Origin: Limonium bicolor | Lineage: Eukaryota > Streptophyta > Magnoliopsida > Caryophyllales > Plumbaginaceae | Length of the DNA stretch: 64,000 bases | Assembly: GCA_023374045.1 (NCBI GenBank) | Contig: CM041780.1 | Location: 38,207,030 to 38,271,029 of the forward strand | Direction of reading: 5' to 3' | Shown: in pieces, positions 19,505-31,540 of the stretch | Layout: every line of letters starts with the position of its first letter | How positions within the stretch are numbered: position 1 is the stretch's first letter | Notes under the pieces: model-generated | What the model was told of the DNA's origin: nothing | What the model saw: only the letters and a program-made list of their open reading frames with translations | The model's database searches: none | Position numbers and translations under genes: made by a program

Positions 19505-19598
19505 TGTCCGAACTTATGTCCGAACTTTAATGTTCGGACGGAGGTCGAAACTTTCCGAAAATTTGTCCTAACATGCGTCCGAACTTCCAAGTTCGGAC
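19505..19598. repeat. GTCCGAAC dyads in the N 5' LTR
   Basis: Two inverted repeats: GTCCGAAC / GTTCGGAC at 19518-19525 and 19532-19539, and GTCCGAACTT-CC-AAGTTCGGAC at 19577-19598 (10-bp perfect arms, 2-base loop). An extra half-site lies at 19506. They end about 60 bp upstream of the TATA-like box. The 3' LTR has the same at about 23838-23932. Confidence 0.9.
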
Positions 19599-19655
19599 AC
19601 CGCGTACAGAATTCGAAAATATGCATTTTTAAGAGTTAAAAATGCCTATTTTTGT

Positions 19656-19663
19656 TATAAAAA
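19656..19663 (+). promoter_or_regulatory. Candidate TATA box of the N LTR
   Basis: TATAAAAA in TTTTTGTTATAAAAAGTCAC, repeated at 23990-23997. A transcription start around 19685-19695 would fit. Confidence 0.55.
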
Positions 19664-20639
19664 GTCACTGAGGGTTGGGGGAACAGATGTATTCACATCA
19701 GATGCCTCAGAGAGGCTCTCACATCACGCCTCCCCTCGCTCCATCACCATCATCATCGATCATCACCATCACCACCATCATCTTCAACCTCTAGCCCGGC
19801 GAACTCCAGATTTGGACAGCGGAGCGAATTTAGAAGTTTTCTATTCCAGATGATTTCTCAATCTCTTTTCTTTGTCTGTTTTGTGAATATGTTTGGCTAG
19901 TAGGGATAACTCCGGGGAAGGGTTGTTCGCAATGGATACAAGATAGTTAGAATTTCTGTAATTTGGTTATGAGATTGTATCGGATTGTTTCTAGGTTAAT
20001 GCTAATCATTCATCTTCTCTATTAAATTTGCGCATTTATAGAGTTGTTTTGCGAATCCTGTTTTGATCAGATAAGGTGATTAACAGGAAGTTCAAATTAA
20101 TCTGGAGATTTGTAGGAAGATTAGTCGGATAGATAATTTTCCTGCAAATGCTAATAATTCTTTGCACGTATTCCGCCTATATGTGTTTTGCCAGCTTCTA
20201 GATTAGAGTTGACATGTTCTGATAGGTGAGCTCTTCAATGAACTAGGATTTAGCATTGAAGTGAGTAAAAAAAAAGAATTGGCCTGTCCGTTTCTCATAA
20301 TTAAACTGTAGGTTTGGCTAGATTTATCCAGTAAAGAACAACCCGAACCCGGAGTACCATTCATTTTACTGAACTCATCAAGTTACTTTCATTAATCGTT
20401 CATTTAGTTTTTGATTTGCATTTACTAAATTCAGTTACAAAAACAATTCACAACCCCCTAAACTTCTAGTTTTCTTAGGATTAGGCTTATTTCTTCAAGT
20501 CCCGTGGATTGATACCCGGTTGCTTCTGTTAGCTATACTATTGCGACCGGGATTTTTGCAACCTGACAGACTTATTGATTTATTATTTTCTAGATTAGTT
20601 TGTTTAGTTTTTAGTAGATCAATTTACCTGTTTGCAAAA

Positions 20640-20657
20640 TGGCGCCGTTGCCAGGGA
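20640..20657 (+). promoter_or_regulatory. Primer-binding site, tRNA-Asp type (element N)
   Basis: TGGCGCCGTTGCCAGGGA, 3 bases after the LTR. It differs from the B PBS by one base (A for G at the 14th position). Confidence 0.92.
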
Positions 20658-21277
20658 CTTGACTTTGTCTAGTCCTTTGCCCTGGTTGTCAATTGTTTTT
20701 TACTTTATTTTATTTTTATTTATTTTGCTTTACTTTCAAATGTTTATTTAATTTTATTTTCGTTATTTATTTCTTTCTTGTTTTAATTTCATTATAGTTT
20801 TAATTTCGTGTATATTAGTTTTGTTCTAATTTTCATTTTTGATTTAGTTGTGTTTCTTAGTTTTATTTTATTTTTGTAATTTTGTGTTTCTTGTGTTTTT
20901 TTTTTTGCAATTTTAATTTGGTTATTCTTAGTTGTTTATATTTATTTTATTTTATATTGTTTTGTTTTAGTTGTTTTCTTAATTTCATATTACTCTTTTT
21001 ATTCTAAGTTTAATTTTTTTTGTTATTTAATTTTTTTAATTATTATACTTCGGTCTTTTTTTTATATTCTATTGTTAGTTTATTTTGTTTTAGCTATTTC
21101 ATTTATTTTATTATTTTCATTGTTATTTTATTTTATTTTTAGATATTTCACCATTTTTTAGTTTGTTTCTTCTTGTTTTATTTTAGTTCCAATTTGATTT
21201 GTGTGGATGTTCAATTGTTTTTGTTTCATTATATTTTCACTTTTCAGTTTACTTTGTTTTTAATTATCTAACTACTT
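20658..21277 (+). other. T-rich leader of element N
   Basis: About 600 bp dominated by T on the plus strand (long TTTTATTTT-type runs from 20695 to 21260), with no ORF. The strong strand asymmetry is shared with the B leader. A structural or translational role for the RNA leader is possible but unproven. Confidence 0.65.
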
Positions 21278-22135
21278 TTGATAATGGCACAGTGGAGCCC
21301 CAACGATGGTCGTGTTTATTCCGTTGGTGCTAGTTCTTCCCGGACTCCGGTTCCCATGATTGAGTACATAGTTGCTAACCAGGCACAATTGAAAACCACA
21401 ATGAGCAGTATGATGGAAATGCTAGAGCAACTAACTAAGGGACAGACTCCTGTTTGGACAATGGAGCAGGTGTCTTCTGGTTCGTTTGATCAATTTTCCT
21501 CTGATTTGTGCTGCTCGCAGTGTGGGGGTAATCACGAGTTTGAAGATTGCCCTGAAATTGAAGAGATGAGGCGGATTGAGGAGCAATTTGAACAGGAATC
21601 ATCTTATTCGCAGGATATATATTGTTCATATTGTGGGGGACCTCATGAGTTCGAAGACTGTCTCAAATTTCAAGAGCAGTTGTGGTTAGAGAATCAACCA
21701 GACTACCTGCAGAACTTCGCTCTTCGACAGCAGGCTTCAATCTTGAACAATGTAGATGAGCAGCCTATTGAATTCTCAAGTTGCCCTCCCTCTCCACCCT
21801 TGGTTCCAGACAAAGAGGATGTCCACATCCTAGATTTTGTAAGAGAGGAGCCACCACTGCTCTGCCATTATCACAATTTCTTTGAGCCTCACCCACAGAA
21901 GGAGAATGTTTACATCCTCCAATTTGAGGAAGAACAACAATCAGCACCTGGTCTTTTGCCTGAGACCTGTTACCGTCAATACCTCCAAAAATACCAGGTT
22001 TTATGGAGTTTATATTTTCCTATTCTATTTGTTGAGGTAACATTTTGTTTTGATCCAGGTGGTTTAATCTTGATTGATGTCCACTTCTTATTCCCGTTGA
22101 CGCCATTGTCAACTTTTATTTTTGATCCGGGATAA
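21278..22135 (+). CDS. Gag-like protein with two zinc knuckles (element N), 285 aa
   Basis: An intact frame starting MIMAQWSPNDGR (a second Met at residue 3 is equally likely). Two Athila-style knuckles of the form C-X2-C-X3-H-X4-C are visible: Cys79, Cys82, His86, Cys91 (CSQCGGNHEFEDC) and Cys116, Cys119, His123, Cys128 (CSYCGGPHEFEDC). They share GG.HEFEDC and look like an internal duplication of about 37 residues. Upstream (30-55) is a helical Met/Gln-rich stretch. Downstream is acidic and proline-containing, with a repeated VHILDF / VYILQF motif. The last 40 residues are hydrophobic and may be readthrough of non-coding sequence. Likely role: RNA binding of the element's own transcript. 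No capsid block is seen. Confidence 0.7.
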   Translation: MIMAQWSPNDGRVYSVGASSSRTPVPMIEYIVANQAQLKTTMSSMMEMLEQLTKGQTPVWTMEQVSSGSFDQFSSDLCCSQCGGNHEFEDCPEIEEMRRIEEQFEQESSYSQDIYCSYCGGPHEFEDCLKFQEQLWLENQPDYLQNFALRQQASILNNVDEQPIEFSSCPPSPPLVPDKEDVHILDFVREEPPLLCHYHNFFEPHPQKENVYILQFEEEQQSAPGLLPETCYRQYLQKYQVLWSLYFPILFVEVTFCFDPGGLILIDVHFLFPLTPLSTFIFDPG

Positions 22136-23570
22136 CGAAGCGGGAGTCTAGCCAAAGACTATAAAGTCGGGCAGCTGACTGGGAGGCAACCCAGTGGTAA
22201 AATTTATTATTATTTTTTTGTCTTTTTGGTTCTTTAAGTTTTATTTTGTTTCTAGATTTATTTTAGTTTTATTTCAATCAGATGTGGCGGTGATGCATGT
22301 GCTACTAATGCAACGCTTCTAGTGTTATTTGGTGCTTTATTAAGTGTGTGTAGGTGCAATTTTTGTTGGTATTCCTATCTCTCCAAGGTTGGACACTTGC
22401 TTGGACGCAAGTGTGAGGAACGTTTCTACCCCGCTGTTCAAGCTTAAGTGTGAGGAAGGGAACCTTCCTCAATCTAAATATATCAAGGGAGTCCCGGTTT
22501 CTAAATCTTTGTTGCTTATGTTCAGCATATTATGCTTTTAATGTTTATTTGATTTGTTAGTATGTGATGTGCTGAATGAAATCCTTCGATTCTGGCATAT
22601 TTTGAAAAGTCTTTTTTTCTTGATTTTATTTTGTGAACAATGAGGACATTGCTCCTCTTAAGTGTGAGGAAGTGGAGACCTTTCCCTGAAAATATGCCAG
22701 TTGTACTTAATGCCACACTAGTTTTTGATTGTTCTCATGCTACGAAGGATAAACTTCTTTAAGTGCCAGTAAATGTTGAATTTTTGGGTGATAATTTTTG
22801 TGGAAGTTTTTGAAATCGAGCCTGATGAAAACCTCAAGAATCTTGTTACTTAAAGTTGTTCGTATGTATTGTTTTTATCAAATTAATTCTATTTTCACTG
22901 AAATCTGGTGGATTAGATGATTGCTCAAATTAAATTAGTTTGGCTTGGTGACTATGGGAATGATATGAAAGTTTGGTATGAAGGATAAGGCAAGGTACTC
23001 CTCTGATCATGAATTTTCTGAACCAAAACAGGCCTCGTTTATCCGGTTATTAAGTCCTTGGGGTGCTTCATCACCCATCTACCTAAGGTCTTGGGATCTA
23101 GGATAGAAGGCCCAACACCGTTACATGGATAAAGAGAAAAGTCTGGGGAACGAAAACAATTGTGCAGAAAATAAGAAAAATAATAATGCAAAGATAGGTT
23201 AGCCCTTAAAAGCTTAAAGTTAATTGCAATTTTCCTATTTTGATCATGAGTGCGTGGTGTTGAAAGGTATTGCGGAATACGGCATTACTTCACACCCCTT
23301 GTCATTCAAAGATTGAGGAATGAAATTGGTGGAAGATCCTAAGCTATTCTATGTTTAGTTTTTGCAATCTAACTTCTCCATGCTTTTATAAAATTTTCTT
23401 TTTCACTGTTTGTGAAAACTTACAACTGAGAGTAGGATTATTCTTTTGAATGCCATTTTGCTTGATTTCCTTCTACACTTGTTTGATCCTGAGGTTTGAT
23501 ACTACGGCCTTGCAGTGAGTATTGTTCTTTATTTGCTTGAGGACAACCAAAAGCAAAGTGTGAGGAAGTT
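22136..23570 (+). mobile_element. 3' non-coding tail and PPT of element N
   Basis: After the stop comes GGGAGGCAACCCAGTGG (22179-22198), a hallmark of Athila-type elements downstream of coding sequence. AAGTGTGAGGAA-type blocks lie near 22403, 22444 and 22658, then about 900 bp without coding content. The true PPT is AAAGTGTGAGGAAGTT (23555-23570), directly before the 3' LTR, and shares the core of the internal blocks. Confidence 0.85.
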
Positions 23571-24969
23571 TGATAAGTGTGAAATATAGAGCATTTGAAG
23601 GGTTTAATTTGGTTATTTTGTGTAGTGGTTTGGCCAATATTTCTCACTTATCATGTGTTTTTCCAATTGATTTATGTTTAGATAAGAATTGATGCATTTT
23701 ATGTATCAAATGCAGGTAAAAGTCATATAATTGCATTCTTCACTTCACAAGCTTCGCAACGCAACAAACGGGGAGCAAAACGGAGTCCAAACGAAGAATA
23801 TACGCCCGAAACAAGTTTCACTCGTCAAGATACTGGCATGTCCGAACTTATGTCCGAACTTTAATGTTCGGACGGAGGTCGAAACTTTCCGAAAATTTGT
23901 CCTAACATGCGTCCGAACTTCCAAGTTCGGACACCGCGTACAGAATTCGAAAATATGCATTTTTAAGAGTTAAAAATGCCTATTTTTGTTATAAAAAGTC
24001 ACTGAGGGTTGGGGGAACAGATGTATTCACATCAGATGCCTAGAGAGGCTCTCACATCACGCCTCCCCTCGCTCCATCACCATCATCATCGATCATCACC
24101 ATCACCACCATCATCTTCAACCTCTAGCCCGGCGAACTCCAGATTTGGACAGCGGAGCGAATTTAGAAGTTTTCTATTCCAGATGATTTCTCAATCTCTT
24201 TTCTTTGTCTGTTTTGTGAATATGTTTGGCTAGTAGGGATAACTCCGGGGAAGGGTTGTTCGCAATGGATACAAGATAGTTAGAATTTCTGTAATTTGGT
24301 TATGAGATTGTATCGGATTGTTTCTAGGTTAATGCTAATCATTCATCTTCTCTATTAAATTTGCGCATTTATAGAGTTGTTTTGCGAATCCTGTTTTGAT
24401 CAGATAAGGTGATTAACAGGAAGTTCAAATTAATCTGGAGATTTGTAGGAAGATTAGTCGGATAGATAATTTTCCTGCAAATGCTAATAATTCTTTGCAC
24501 GTATTCCGCCTATATGTGTTTTGCCAGCTTCTAGATTAGAGTTGACATGTTCTGATAGGTGAGCTCTTCAATGAACTAGGATTTAGCATTGAAGTGAGTA
24601 AAAAAAAAGAATTGGCCTGTCCGTTTCTCATAATTAAACTGTAGGTTTGGCTAGATTTATCCAGTAAAGAACAACCCGAACCCGGAGTACCATTCATTTT
24701 ACTGAACTCATCAAGTTACTTTCATTAATCGTTCATTTAGTTTTTGATTTGCATTTACTAAATTCAGTTACAAAAACAATTCACAACCCCCTAAACTTCT
24801 AGTTTTCTTAGGATTAGGCTTATTTCTTCAAGTCCCGTGGATTGATACCCGGTTGCTTCTGTTAGCTATACTATTGCGACCGGGATTTTTGCAACCTGAC
24901 AGACTTATTGATTTATTATTTTCTAGATTAGTTTGTTTAGTTTTTAGTAGATCAATTTACCTGTTTGCA
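23571..24969 (+). repeat. 3' LTR of element N
   Basis: A near-identical copy of 19238-20636 and the same length. It ends TTTGCA, followed by CTAAG. Confidence 0.95.
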
Positions 24970-26250
24970 CTAAGACATAATCACAACCTTACAACAGTTT
25001 AAATATAAACAGACGGGTGCACAAGCGCATCCCGTACTCAAAATAAACATCCCATCCTAAGTCTAACCACTCCTACTCTCGTAGTGCGTCCTCATGGGTC
25101 TCTTACCTGCAAGTGTAAAAACAGCCCCCAAAGGGGGTCAGCACGAATGCTGGTACACCCTCTCATGGCCCCCAAGCTAACGGGGCTACGACGACTAATT
25201 GTCAATAGCATGGAAATTGATTACATACACAAGCATAATCTGAAGTGCAATAACAATAACCACAGATGAACACATATAGTTCACAAACAATGAACGACTC
25301 AAGCGTTCCCTTATCAAGTGGGTTAGTAACCCCCTCCTTAGTCCTCATTTCCTTAATCTCAGTTCCTTACCTTACCTTAATCTTAATCTTAATCTTAATC
25401 TCAGTATACAAACCGTTCCTGGAAGGGAATGGTTGTAGCTTAATTCGAACCTGGGATTTAGGTGATCCCACCGCACCATCTTAATGCCACCTACTCTGGA
25501 TGGGAGTCCAGCGTAGCTGAGCCGGCAACCGGCCCTAGGCTACAAGTCCGAAGACAAGTCCTTAAGCGGAGGGCGGACCTGATTTAGATACCGTCCCCCT
25601 TTTTCCTTAGCATGCATGACCGGAGATCGGTCCCGGGTTTCCTCACTCAAGTTCCAGTTAGTAGACATCTTAATCACCATGTGCCAGCTAAGCCTTAACG
25701 GGCATTAACCAACAACCACCAAACTTAACTCTTATTCTTAACTCAGTAAGTACTAACTTGGTTAGCAGCCATCTCAAGTCTCGCGGATTAGTGTAACTGT
25801 AACACACACTCAACGAGTACAAATATAACCGGTTGCATGCTTTATCTTGTTTTAGTCATAGCAATTAAACAGATAGCACACAAGCCGAGGGACACCTCGT
25901 TAGCAAGCAGGTCACAAGAAGGATTGTACCGTTCACCGTCGATCGTTGTTTGTTTAACCTTCTTCGGGGTCCCAATTCACAAACCTAAAACATTCATTCA
26001 TTTTTAGGTCATTAGTTATTTGCACCTTACTTAACTCACTCTGTCCCTAAGGATTCCCATTCAATAACCTCTCAAGTCTTTGCCACTTAGCTTACAAACT
26101 TAACTTTAAACATTAAAATTTATACTTAACTTAATCTTAACTTAATCCCTTAAGTTCTTAGGGTCCCAATCATTACCACCCTACCAAAGGTATACCTTAT
26201 TACCTATTACCATTCTTAGAATTCAAAATTTCTTTTTTTTTATTTTTAGG

Positions 26251-26655
26251 CTCGACCGAACTTCCGACCGACCTTACCTAAGGTCGGTCCATTCCAGAAC
26301 ACATTACCGTTTGAAAATTCTACCCCGACCGACCTTGCAAGTCCGGTCCCAAGGTCGGTCCATTCCAGAGAGTTTCCCCGAGGGAAATTTAAGCTCGACC
26401 GAACTTGCCAAGTCCGGTCCCATGTTCGGTCGATTCCAGAGACTTATTACCGTACAAAATTCTTGGCATGTCCGACCTTGCAAGTCCGGTCCCAAGGTCG
26501 GTCCATTCCAAAGATTTAATTCCTTCACAAAATACATGCCCGACCGAACTTGTAAGTCCGGTCCTATGTTCGGTCGATTCCAGAAACTTTCTCCGGCAGT
26601 GTAAACTGAGCTCGACCGACCTTGCAGGTCCGGTCCTAAGGTCGGTCGGCTCCAG
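26251..26655. repeat. Six-unit dyad array in the 5' LTR of element A
   Basis: The same six GACCGA...TCGGTC units as 10036-10440, with a few base differences. For example, the centre of unit 2 reads GCAAGTCCGG here against GCAACTCCGG there, and unit 6 GGTCCGG against GGTCTGG. Confidence 0.85.
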
Positions 26656-29600
26656 AACCTTGTTTCTAAATTCTCTTTTAACTCCAAACTTCTCCTCATA
26701 TATCCTAATATGTTACCACCTCATTTGGGCACCTCAAATACACCTTAAGCCCTCCTCTAAACACATTAAATCATTCACCAAGATTCACCTTAGTCATTAT
26801 GCATTTTCCTTGTAATAATGCTAACACTTGTAATGTTTTCCACTAGGTTTCTAGGTGGTGGTTCATACCTAATGTAACCACTATGCCAAATGTTTCCCCA
26901 CCACTATAACATCATCTCCCAAGCATCTTTCACCATCTAAACTCTTTTATGCATTTACTTAAAGTTCCTTCACAAGCTTAAACTTCCATCCATCAACACA
27001 TTATTTCCTTCCTAATTGTTCACCAACATTTGCCTAAGTCCTAAATACTCAATTACATTCTCTTGATTCCTAAATCCTTCATAGTAATACCTAAGTCATT
27101 GTAAGTCATTAGAACACCTTAATCTCACCCTTTTTCATCAAGACAACCTCTAGAGCTTCTAGTACTTCCTTAGTCATTAAATCCCGTTAGAATATCTTAA
27201 ACACTTAAGTTCTCCTTTAAATTTTGCCATGGGTTCTCTAGTACATAGCACATCCTAACACATGGTTTTTCTCCATCAAACAACCAACATCACCCAAATT
27301 CTCATCACAACACCTTAACACACAATTTACACCAAAACCACACCACATCATCATATAGTGCTTAAACTTAAAATGCTTGCCACTTAGGCCCTTAAATGAC
27401 AATAATCTTAACCACTGAATTTCCACATATATTTGCCTTTAACCTGCGAATACACACAACAAGGCTCCCATTGAAATAAAATGCTTCTTATAATTCATCT
27501 CAACATTGTTTTAACTATCTCTTCTTCTCATTTGCTTTTTAGTCACAAGTTCACAAGTATAGTCATTGTTTCTCCTAGGTTTTATATAACCCTTTTCTAA
27601 TGTAAACTCTACACTAAACTCATCACATATCTAAATCCCATTCCCTTAAACAATAAAACACCTTAAGGTAAGTAATTTACCTTGTTCTTTTACAAGCTTT
27701 AAAAGTTTTCTTCCTTAGGTTTTTCTTTGCTCAATCTCGGTCACCAATATATATCTCCTTGCCAATGTTCTAACCAATATCCAATGACTCCAATGAGTAC
27801 TAGATAATACATTAACCCTAAGGAACAAACCCTAGGTTAAAAATGTGCTTTAAGGTATTAAGGTGATTGTTTTACCTTGGTTTCTCAAGACAAGCTTGGA
27901 TATGAAGCAAGAAGGACCTCCTCAATCCTTTGAAGAGTAGAAAACAAGATAGACCAAGGCATAAACATGGAGTCCCAAGAGTGCAAATTTTCGGACAAGG
28001 AAGAAAATGATGGAAACCTAGATTTTCTTACACTTTCTTTACCTTAAGAGAATGGAGAAGCCAATGGAGTCTCCAAACTTGAATTTCCTCCTCTAATGGT
28101 GGTTTGACTTGGCACCAAAATGAAGCTCTTGAAGTTTTGAAAAGATAGAAAGAGAGAGCTTGAGCTAACTAAGGAGAATATGTAATTTGTTTTGGTTTTG
28201 GAGCTAAAATGAGTGAGTTTGTGCAAGGCTAGATGAAGCTAGCATGGAGGTATGCTTCACGTTAATGGAGAAGGGAGAGAGAGCAAGAAACCGTGGGAAA
28301 CAAGGGAGAATGAAGAAGTGAGGAGAGAGAACCACTAAAGGTGAGATATTATGTTAAAAAGGTGAATAGTTAACTTACTTGCTTTATAAGTCTCTATTTG
28401 ATTAATGAGTCATAAAGGTGGTGACTCACCTTATAAGAAACCGGCCCCCATTAGTAACAAGGGGTACTTAAGTCTTTGTTGACCAAATATCTCACTTATA
28501 TTGTCTTATGTTATAAACTAGCTTAATTAATTTACTATTCATAAAACAAGGCACATTGTTGTGAAATTTTTGATTTCCCATGATATAGACTTCCAAATGT
28601 GATACTATATAGTACACATGTTAATTAAAGAGTAATGATGGGCATTTAGCCATTCAAAACTCATTTACAAGACAATTTTTCAAAATCGTGCTTTAAGACT
28701 CCTTAAAGCACATTTTGTGTTTTAACTTGTTTTCAAGCTTGGTTTTCTTTGGTAATTGATTTAAAATGACCATTAGGATATTACCAAGTTCTTAGAACAA
28801 TATTTGGGTACTCTCCCAAGTCTCTCCAAGCTTAGAGCACGTTTTTGCTTAAACTGCTCTTTTAGTGTTTCCTTAAATTTTCTTTGATTAGAAATGTTTC
28901 TTAATGTTTCTAAGGCATTATTTAGCCTCCTTATATCTTAGTTTATCATTTAAACACCATATCTAAGTTTGGGGTATTTCATATATACATATATATACAT
29001 GTATATAAGAATTAAAATAGTAACTTAGGTTAAATCAAGGAACTAAATTAATCTAGATTTACATTAATTATATAATATAGTAGTTAATATGCTTAATTGA
29101 AACTAAGGAAAATATTTTATTTATAAGCCATATTTTGGATATAGATATGTGTAAAGGTTAATTTAAATAATTGAATACAATAAAACTAAATAAAGGATGT
29201 CTTGAATTAATCCTAATAAATACACATAAAATAAATGAGTAAATAAAAGGAATAAAATACCTTATAGAAAATATAATATGAAGGAATTATGAGTTAAACT
29301 AAACCTCTGCATGATACTAATAAAAGAATATTATATGAGGTGTTATTAATTTATGATTATGGAATTGAGTTTTGAGTTACCCTTGAATTTCTAAGATTTA
29401 TATAAACAGTATTAAAATACATGTATATATTTAGTCAATGACCACAATGTAAATCTATAATTTGGTTAGGTAGTTAATAAGTTGGGACTTAGGAATATTT
29501 GTAATTAGATTTTACACAAATAGAACTTACTATATAATTAATGAATAAATGTAATACTTTTACATCTAAATGTTCTTAATATATAAACAATAATAAAATA

Positions 29601-31111
29601 AATAAAATACTTTTACATCTAAATGTGAGGTGGATTAGTAAGTCTAGATTTAATCATTTCTTAACATTTATGGTATTGGAATATAACTTAATGTTTTAAG
29701 ATAAAATCATTAAAAGGGTTATGATATAAAACTATATTAAACTATATTTGGAAATTTATCTAAATAATAATCCTTAAGTTTCCTGGCATTAGATAAGCCA
29801 TATGAAATACATTTATAACATTTATTACCAATACTTAGGATGTGAGTTTACAATTAAGTGAGGTATTTAGTAGTTAGAATTTATAGAAGGTTTATAAATA
29901 GGAATTTGATACTTAAAACCTTTGAACCTTTTGTTAGATAAAACTAAGTTACATCAGATATTATATTGATATACTTTACGGTAATTGGAATTAATGATAG
30001 GTTATTTGAATATAAGATATGAGAATTTTCATATAATTAACAATTTCGCTTACGAACCAGAATTTAATTCTTTGATACATTCTACTCTATGTAGATTTAT
30101 TGTCCAATCTAAATACAATAAAGGGAATTAATTTATTAAGTTATTCCTTTGAAACCTTAGGCTTTGTAAATAATTTAAAACATATTTATGGCTTAAGTTT
30201 ATTGAAGGTTAGTACAAAAGGATTATACATAGTCTATAGAGTGTATGTGTGTAAAAATAAAACATTTAGGAGATTAAAGGTAAGTAAGGATACACAAAAG
30301 GTTATATTTAAATACCTTATTATATAGGTAATAATTAAGCAAATAATGTACCTTGTGAATACTAAATGTAAGGGTTCGATAAGTCTAAGTTAACTATAAT
30401 ATAGTTGTTTCAATATGAGAGGTAATTCAACATCTTATGGCAAGATTATTACACGGTTATAATAGGAAGTCATTCTGAACTAAGGATATGATAATTGAGT
30501 TTAGTGGCTCAATTAAGTTATAATAAATTGTATCTACAACATTATGATTCCAATATACAAGATGTAGATCTTAATTAAGTTAAGGGTTAAGAGATCATAA
30601 TGGGTTGTCTAGTAGATATTGTTTAAATACATAATCTTTACATTGTGAGTTAATAGTATAGTATTATGAGATGAGTCCATCATTGGTCATAATACAATGT
30701 TTATTCTAAATTAAGAACAAATGTATTGAGCTTAAGATTATTATTGAAATTCTTAGATTTAATTATATTATATAAACACATTTATGATATAGAGGTCTCA
30801 AAAGTCTTGAATGTGAGGATTGTGGTTAAGTATGAATAAAGTGGATAGGAGTGGACAATTAGCAAATGTTAGTCGAATACATTCCTTGATCTTACCACTT
30901 TGGGCTATACAACGTTCTCAGATAACTCAAAGATTATACATAACATTTAAGTGAGGGCTTCAAACATAATTGAGACTTTGGAATAAGAGTAAGGAGTTTA
31001 TTTAAGTGTAACATAGGCTACAAGTGATTGATGATAGACTACCTTTAATATTCTTCAGAGTACTGTTGATTGTTTGCGCAAGTTGACTAGAACTGCTACA
31101 GCGTTACCCAG

Positions 31112-31179
31112 GTACGATTTCTCGTACTCAGCTTGTTGTGTTTTGGACTTTATGGAATGTTTTGTACGATTTCTCGTAC
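31112..31179. repeat. Two GTACGA-TTTC-TCGTAC hairpins in E
   Basis: Perfect 6-bp arms at 31112-31117 with 31122-31127, and 31164-31169 with 31174-31179. Both carry the same TTTC loop and lie 52 bp apart. Confidence 0.85.
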
Positions 31180-31540
31180 TCCGATATTTTTGCTGATTGA
31201 CTTGTGGAATGTTTTGGAAAACGCTAACTGACTTTAAGAGGAATTTCTAACAAGGAAATGGTTGTGTGACTAACCCAGCTTATGTGACTAACTGAGCCTT
31301 GGATGTGAAACTCACTTGGGTATTGGTTCCTTCTATTTGGTTGTTCCATTAGACATTGACTACTTAGGGTTTACGCTTCTGCACTCTGTAGGACTGAGTG
31401 TTTTGGTATTGCTCTGGGTAGTTGGTGGTCTAGTGGGAATTTGGAAAAGGTCAATCTTGGAATTCTTCTTTTGACTCTGGATATCGTTTCATCCATGAGC
31501 TGGTTCTGGAGGTTTCGACATGCGCGCGTCTTCAATGGTA

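Larger units (their letters stand above)
19238..20636 (+). repeat. 5' LTR of element N
   Basis: TGATAAGTGTG ... CCTGTTTGCA, 1399 bp. It contains a dyad cluster (19505-19598), a TATA-like box (19656-19663) and a CAT/CAC trinucleotide run (19741-19786). Short frames here are duplicated exactly in the 3' LTR and look non-coding. Confidence 0.95.
19238..24969 (+). mobile_element. Element N: complete, young, gag-only Athila-derived retrotransposon
   Basis: 5732 bp with two 1399-bp LTRs, a tRNA-Asp-type PBS, a T-rich leader, one ORF, an Athila-like tail, a PPT and a 5-bp target duplication. The LTRs differ only by a few events that I can see (a one-base insertion near 23727 and a two-base CA difference near 24040), so insertion was recent. 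No pol genes are present, so movement would need proteins from a relative. It landed in the A LTR, opposite in orientation to A. Confidence 0.95.
8909..28981 (-). mobile_element. Element A: Tekay/Del-type chromovirus carrying an AlkB-like segment
   Basis: The minus-strand order is 5' LTR (28981-19025, split by N), initiator-Met PBS, gag, zinc-knuckle region, AlkB-like segment, protease, RT, RNase H, integrase, chromodomain, PPT (12771-12759) and 3' LTR (12758-8909). Without N and one target copy it is about 14.3 kb. Very long LTRs, the chromodomain and a PBS for initiator tRNA-Met fit the Tekay/Del lineage. The coding part has many frameshifts, so this copy cannot make a full polyprotein. Its right target flank is TATAT; the left end is lost. 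Confidence 0.85.
19025..28981 (-). repeat. 5' LTR of element A, split by element N
   Basis: Bounded by TGAAATACCCC at 28981 (minus strand) and GGGGTGTTACA at 19025. Without N (19238-24969) and one CTAAG copy it is about 4.2 kb. The 25092-28981 part matches 8909-12758. Outside N it has no coding content; the 131-codon minus-strand frame at 26304-26699 is the dyad array read as protein. It carries the same TATA-like box (27588-27580) and array (26251-26655) as its partner. Confidence 0.9.

Noticed and set aside
19681..19900. His-rich small plus-strand frame in the N LTR (a 74-codon version at 24009-24233)
   Set aside because: Caused by a CAT/CAC microsatellite. The two LTR copies differ by an indel that changes the frame, so it is not a conserved gene.
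26304..26699. 131-codon minus-strand frame with repeated WNRPN / GPDLQGR words
   Set aside because: It is the six-unit dyad array read as protein. The repeat period, not a protein, explains it, and the matching region at 10036-10440 is broken differently.
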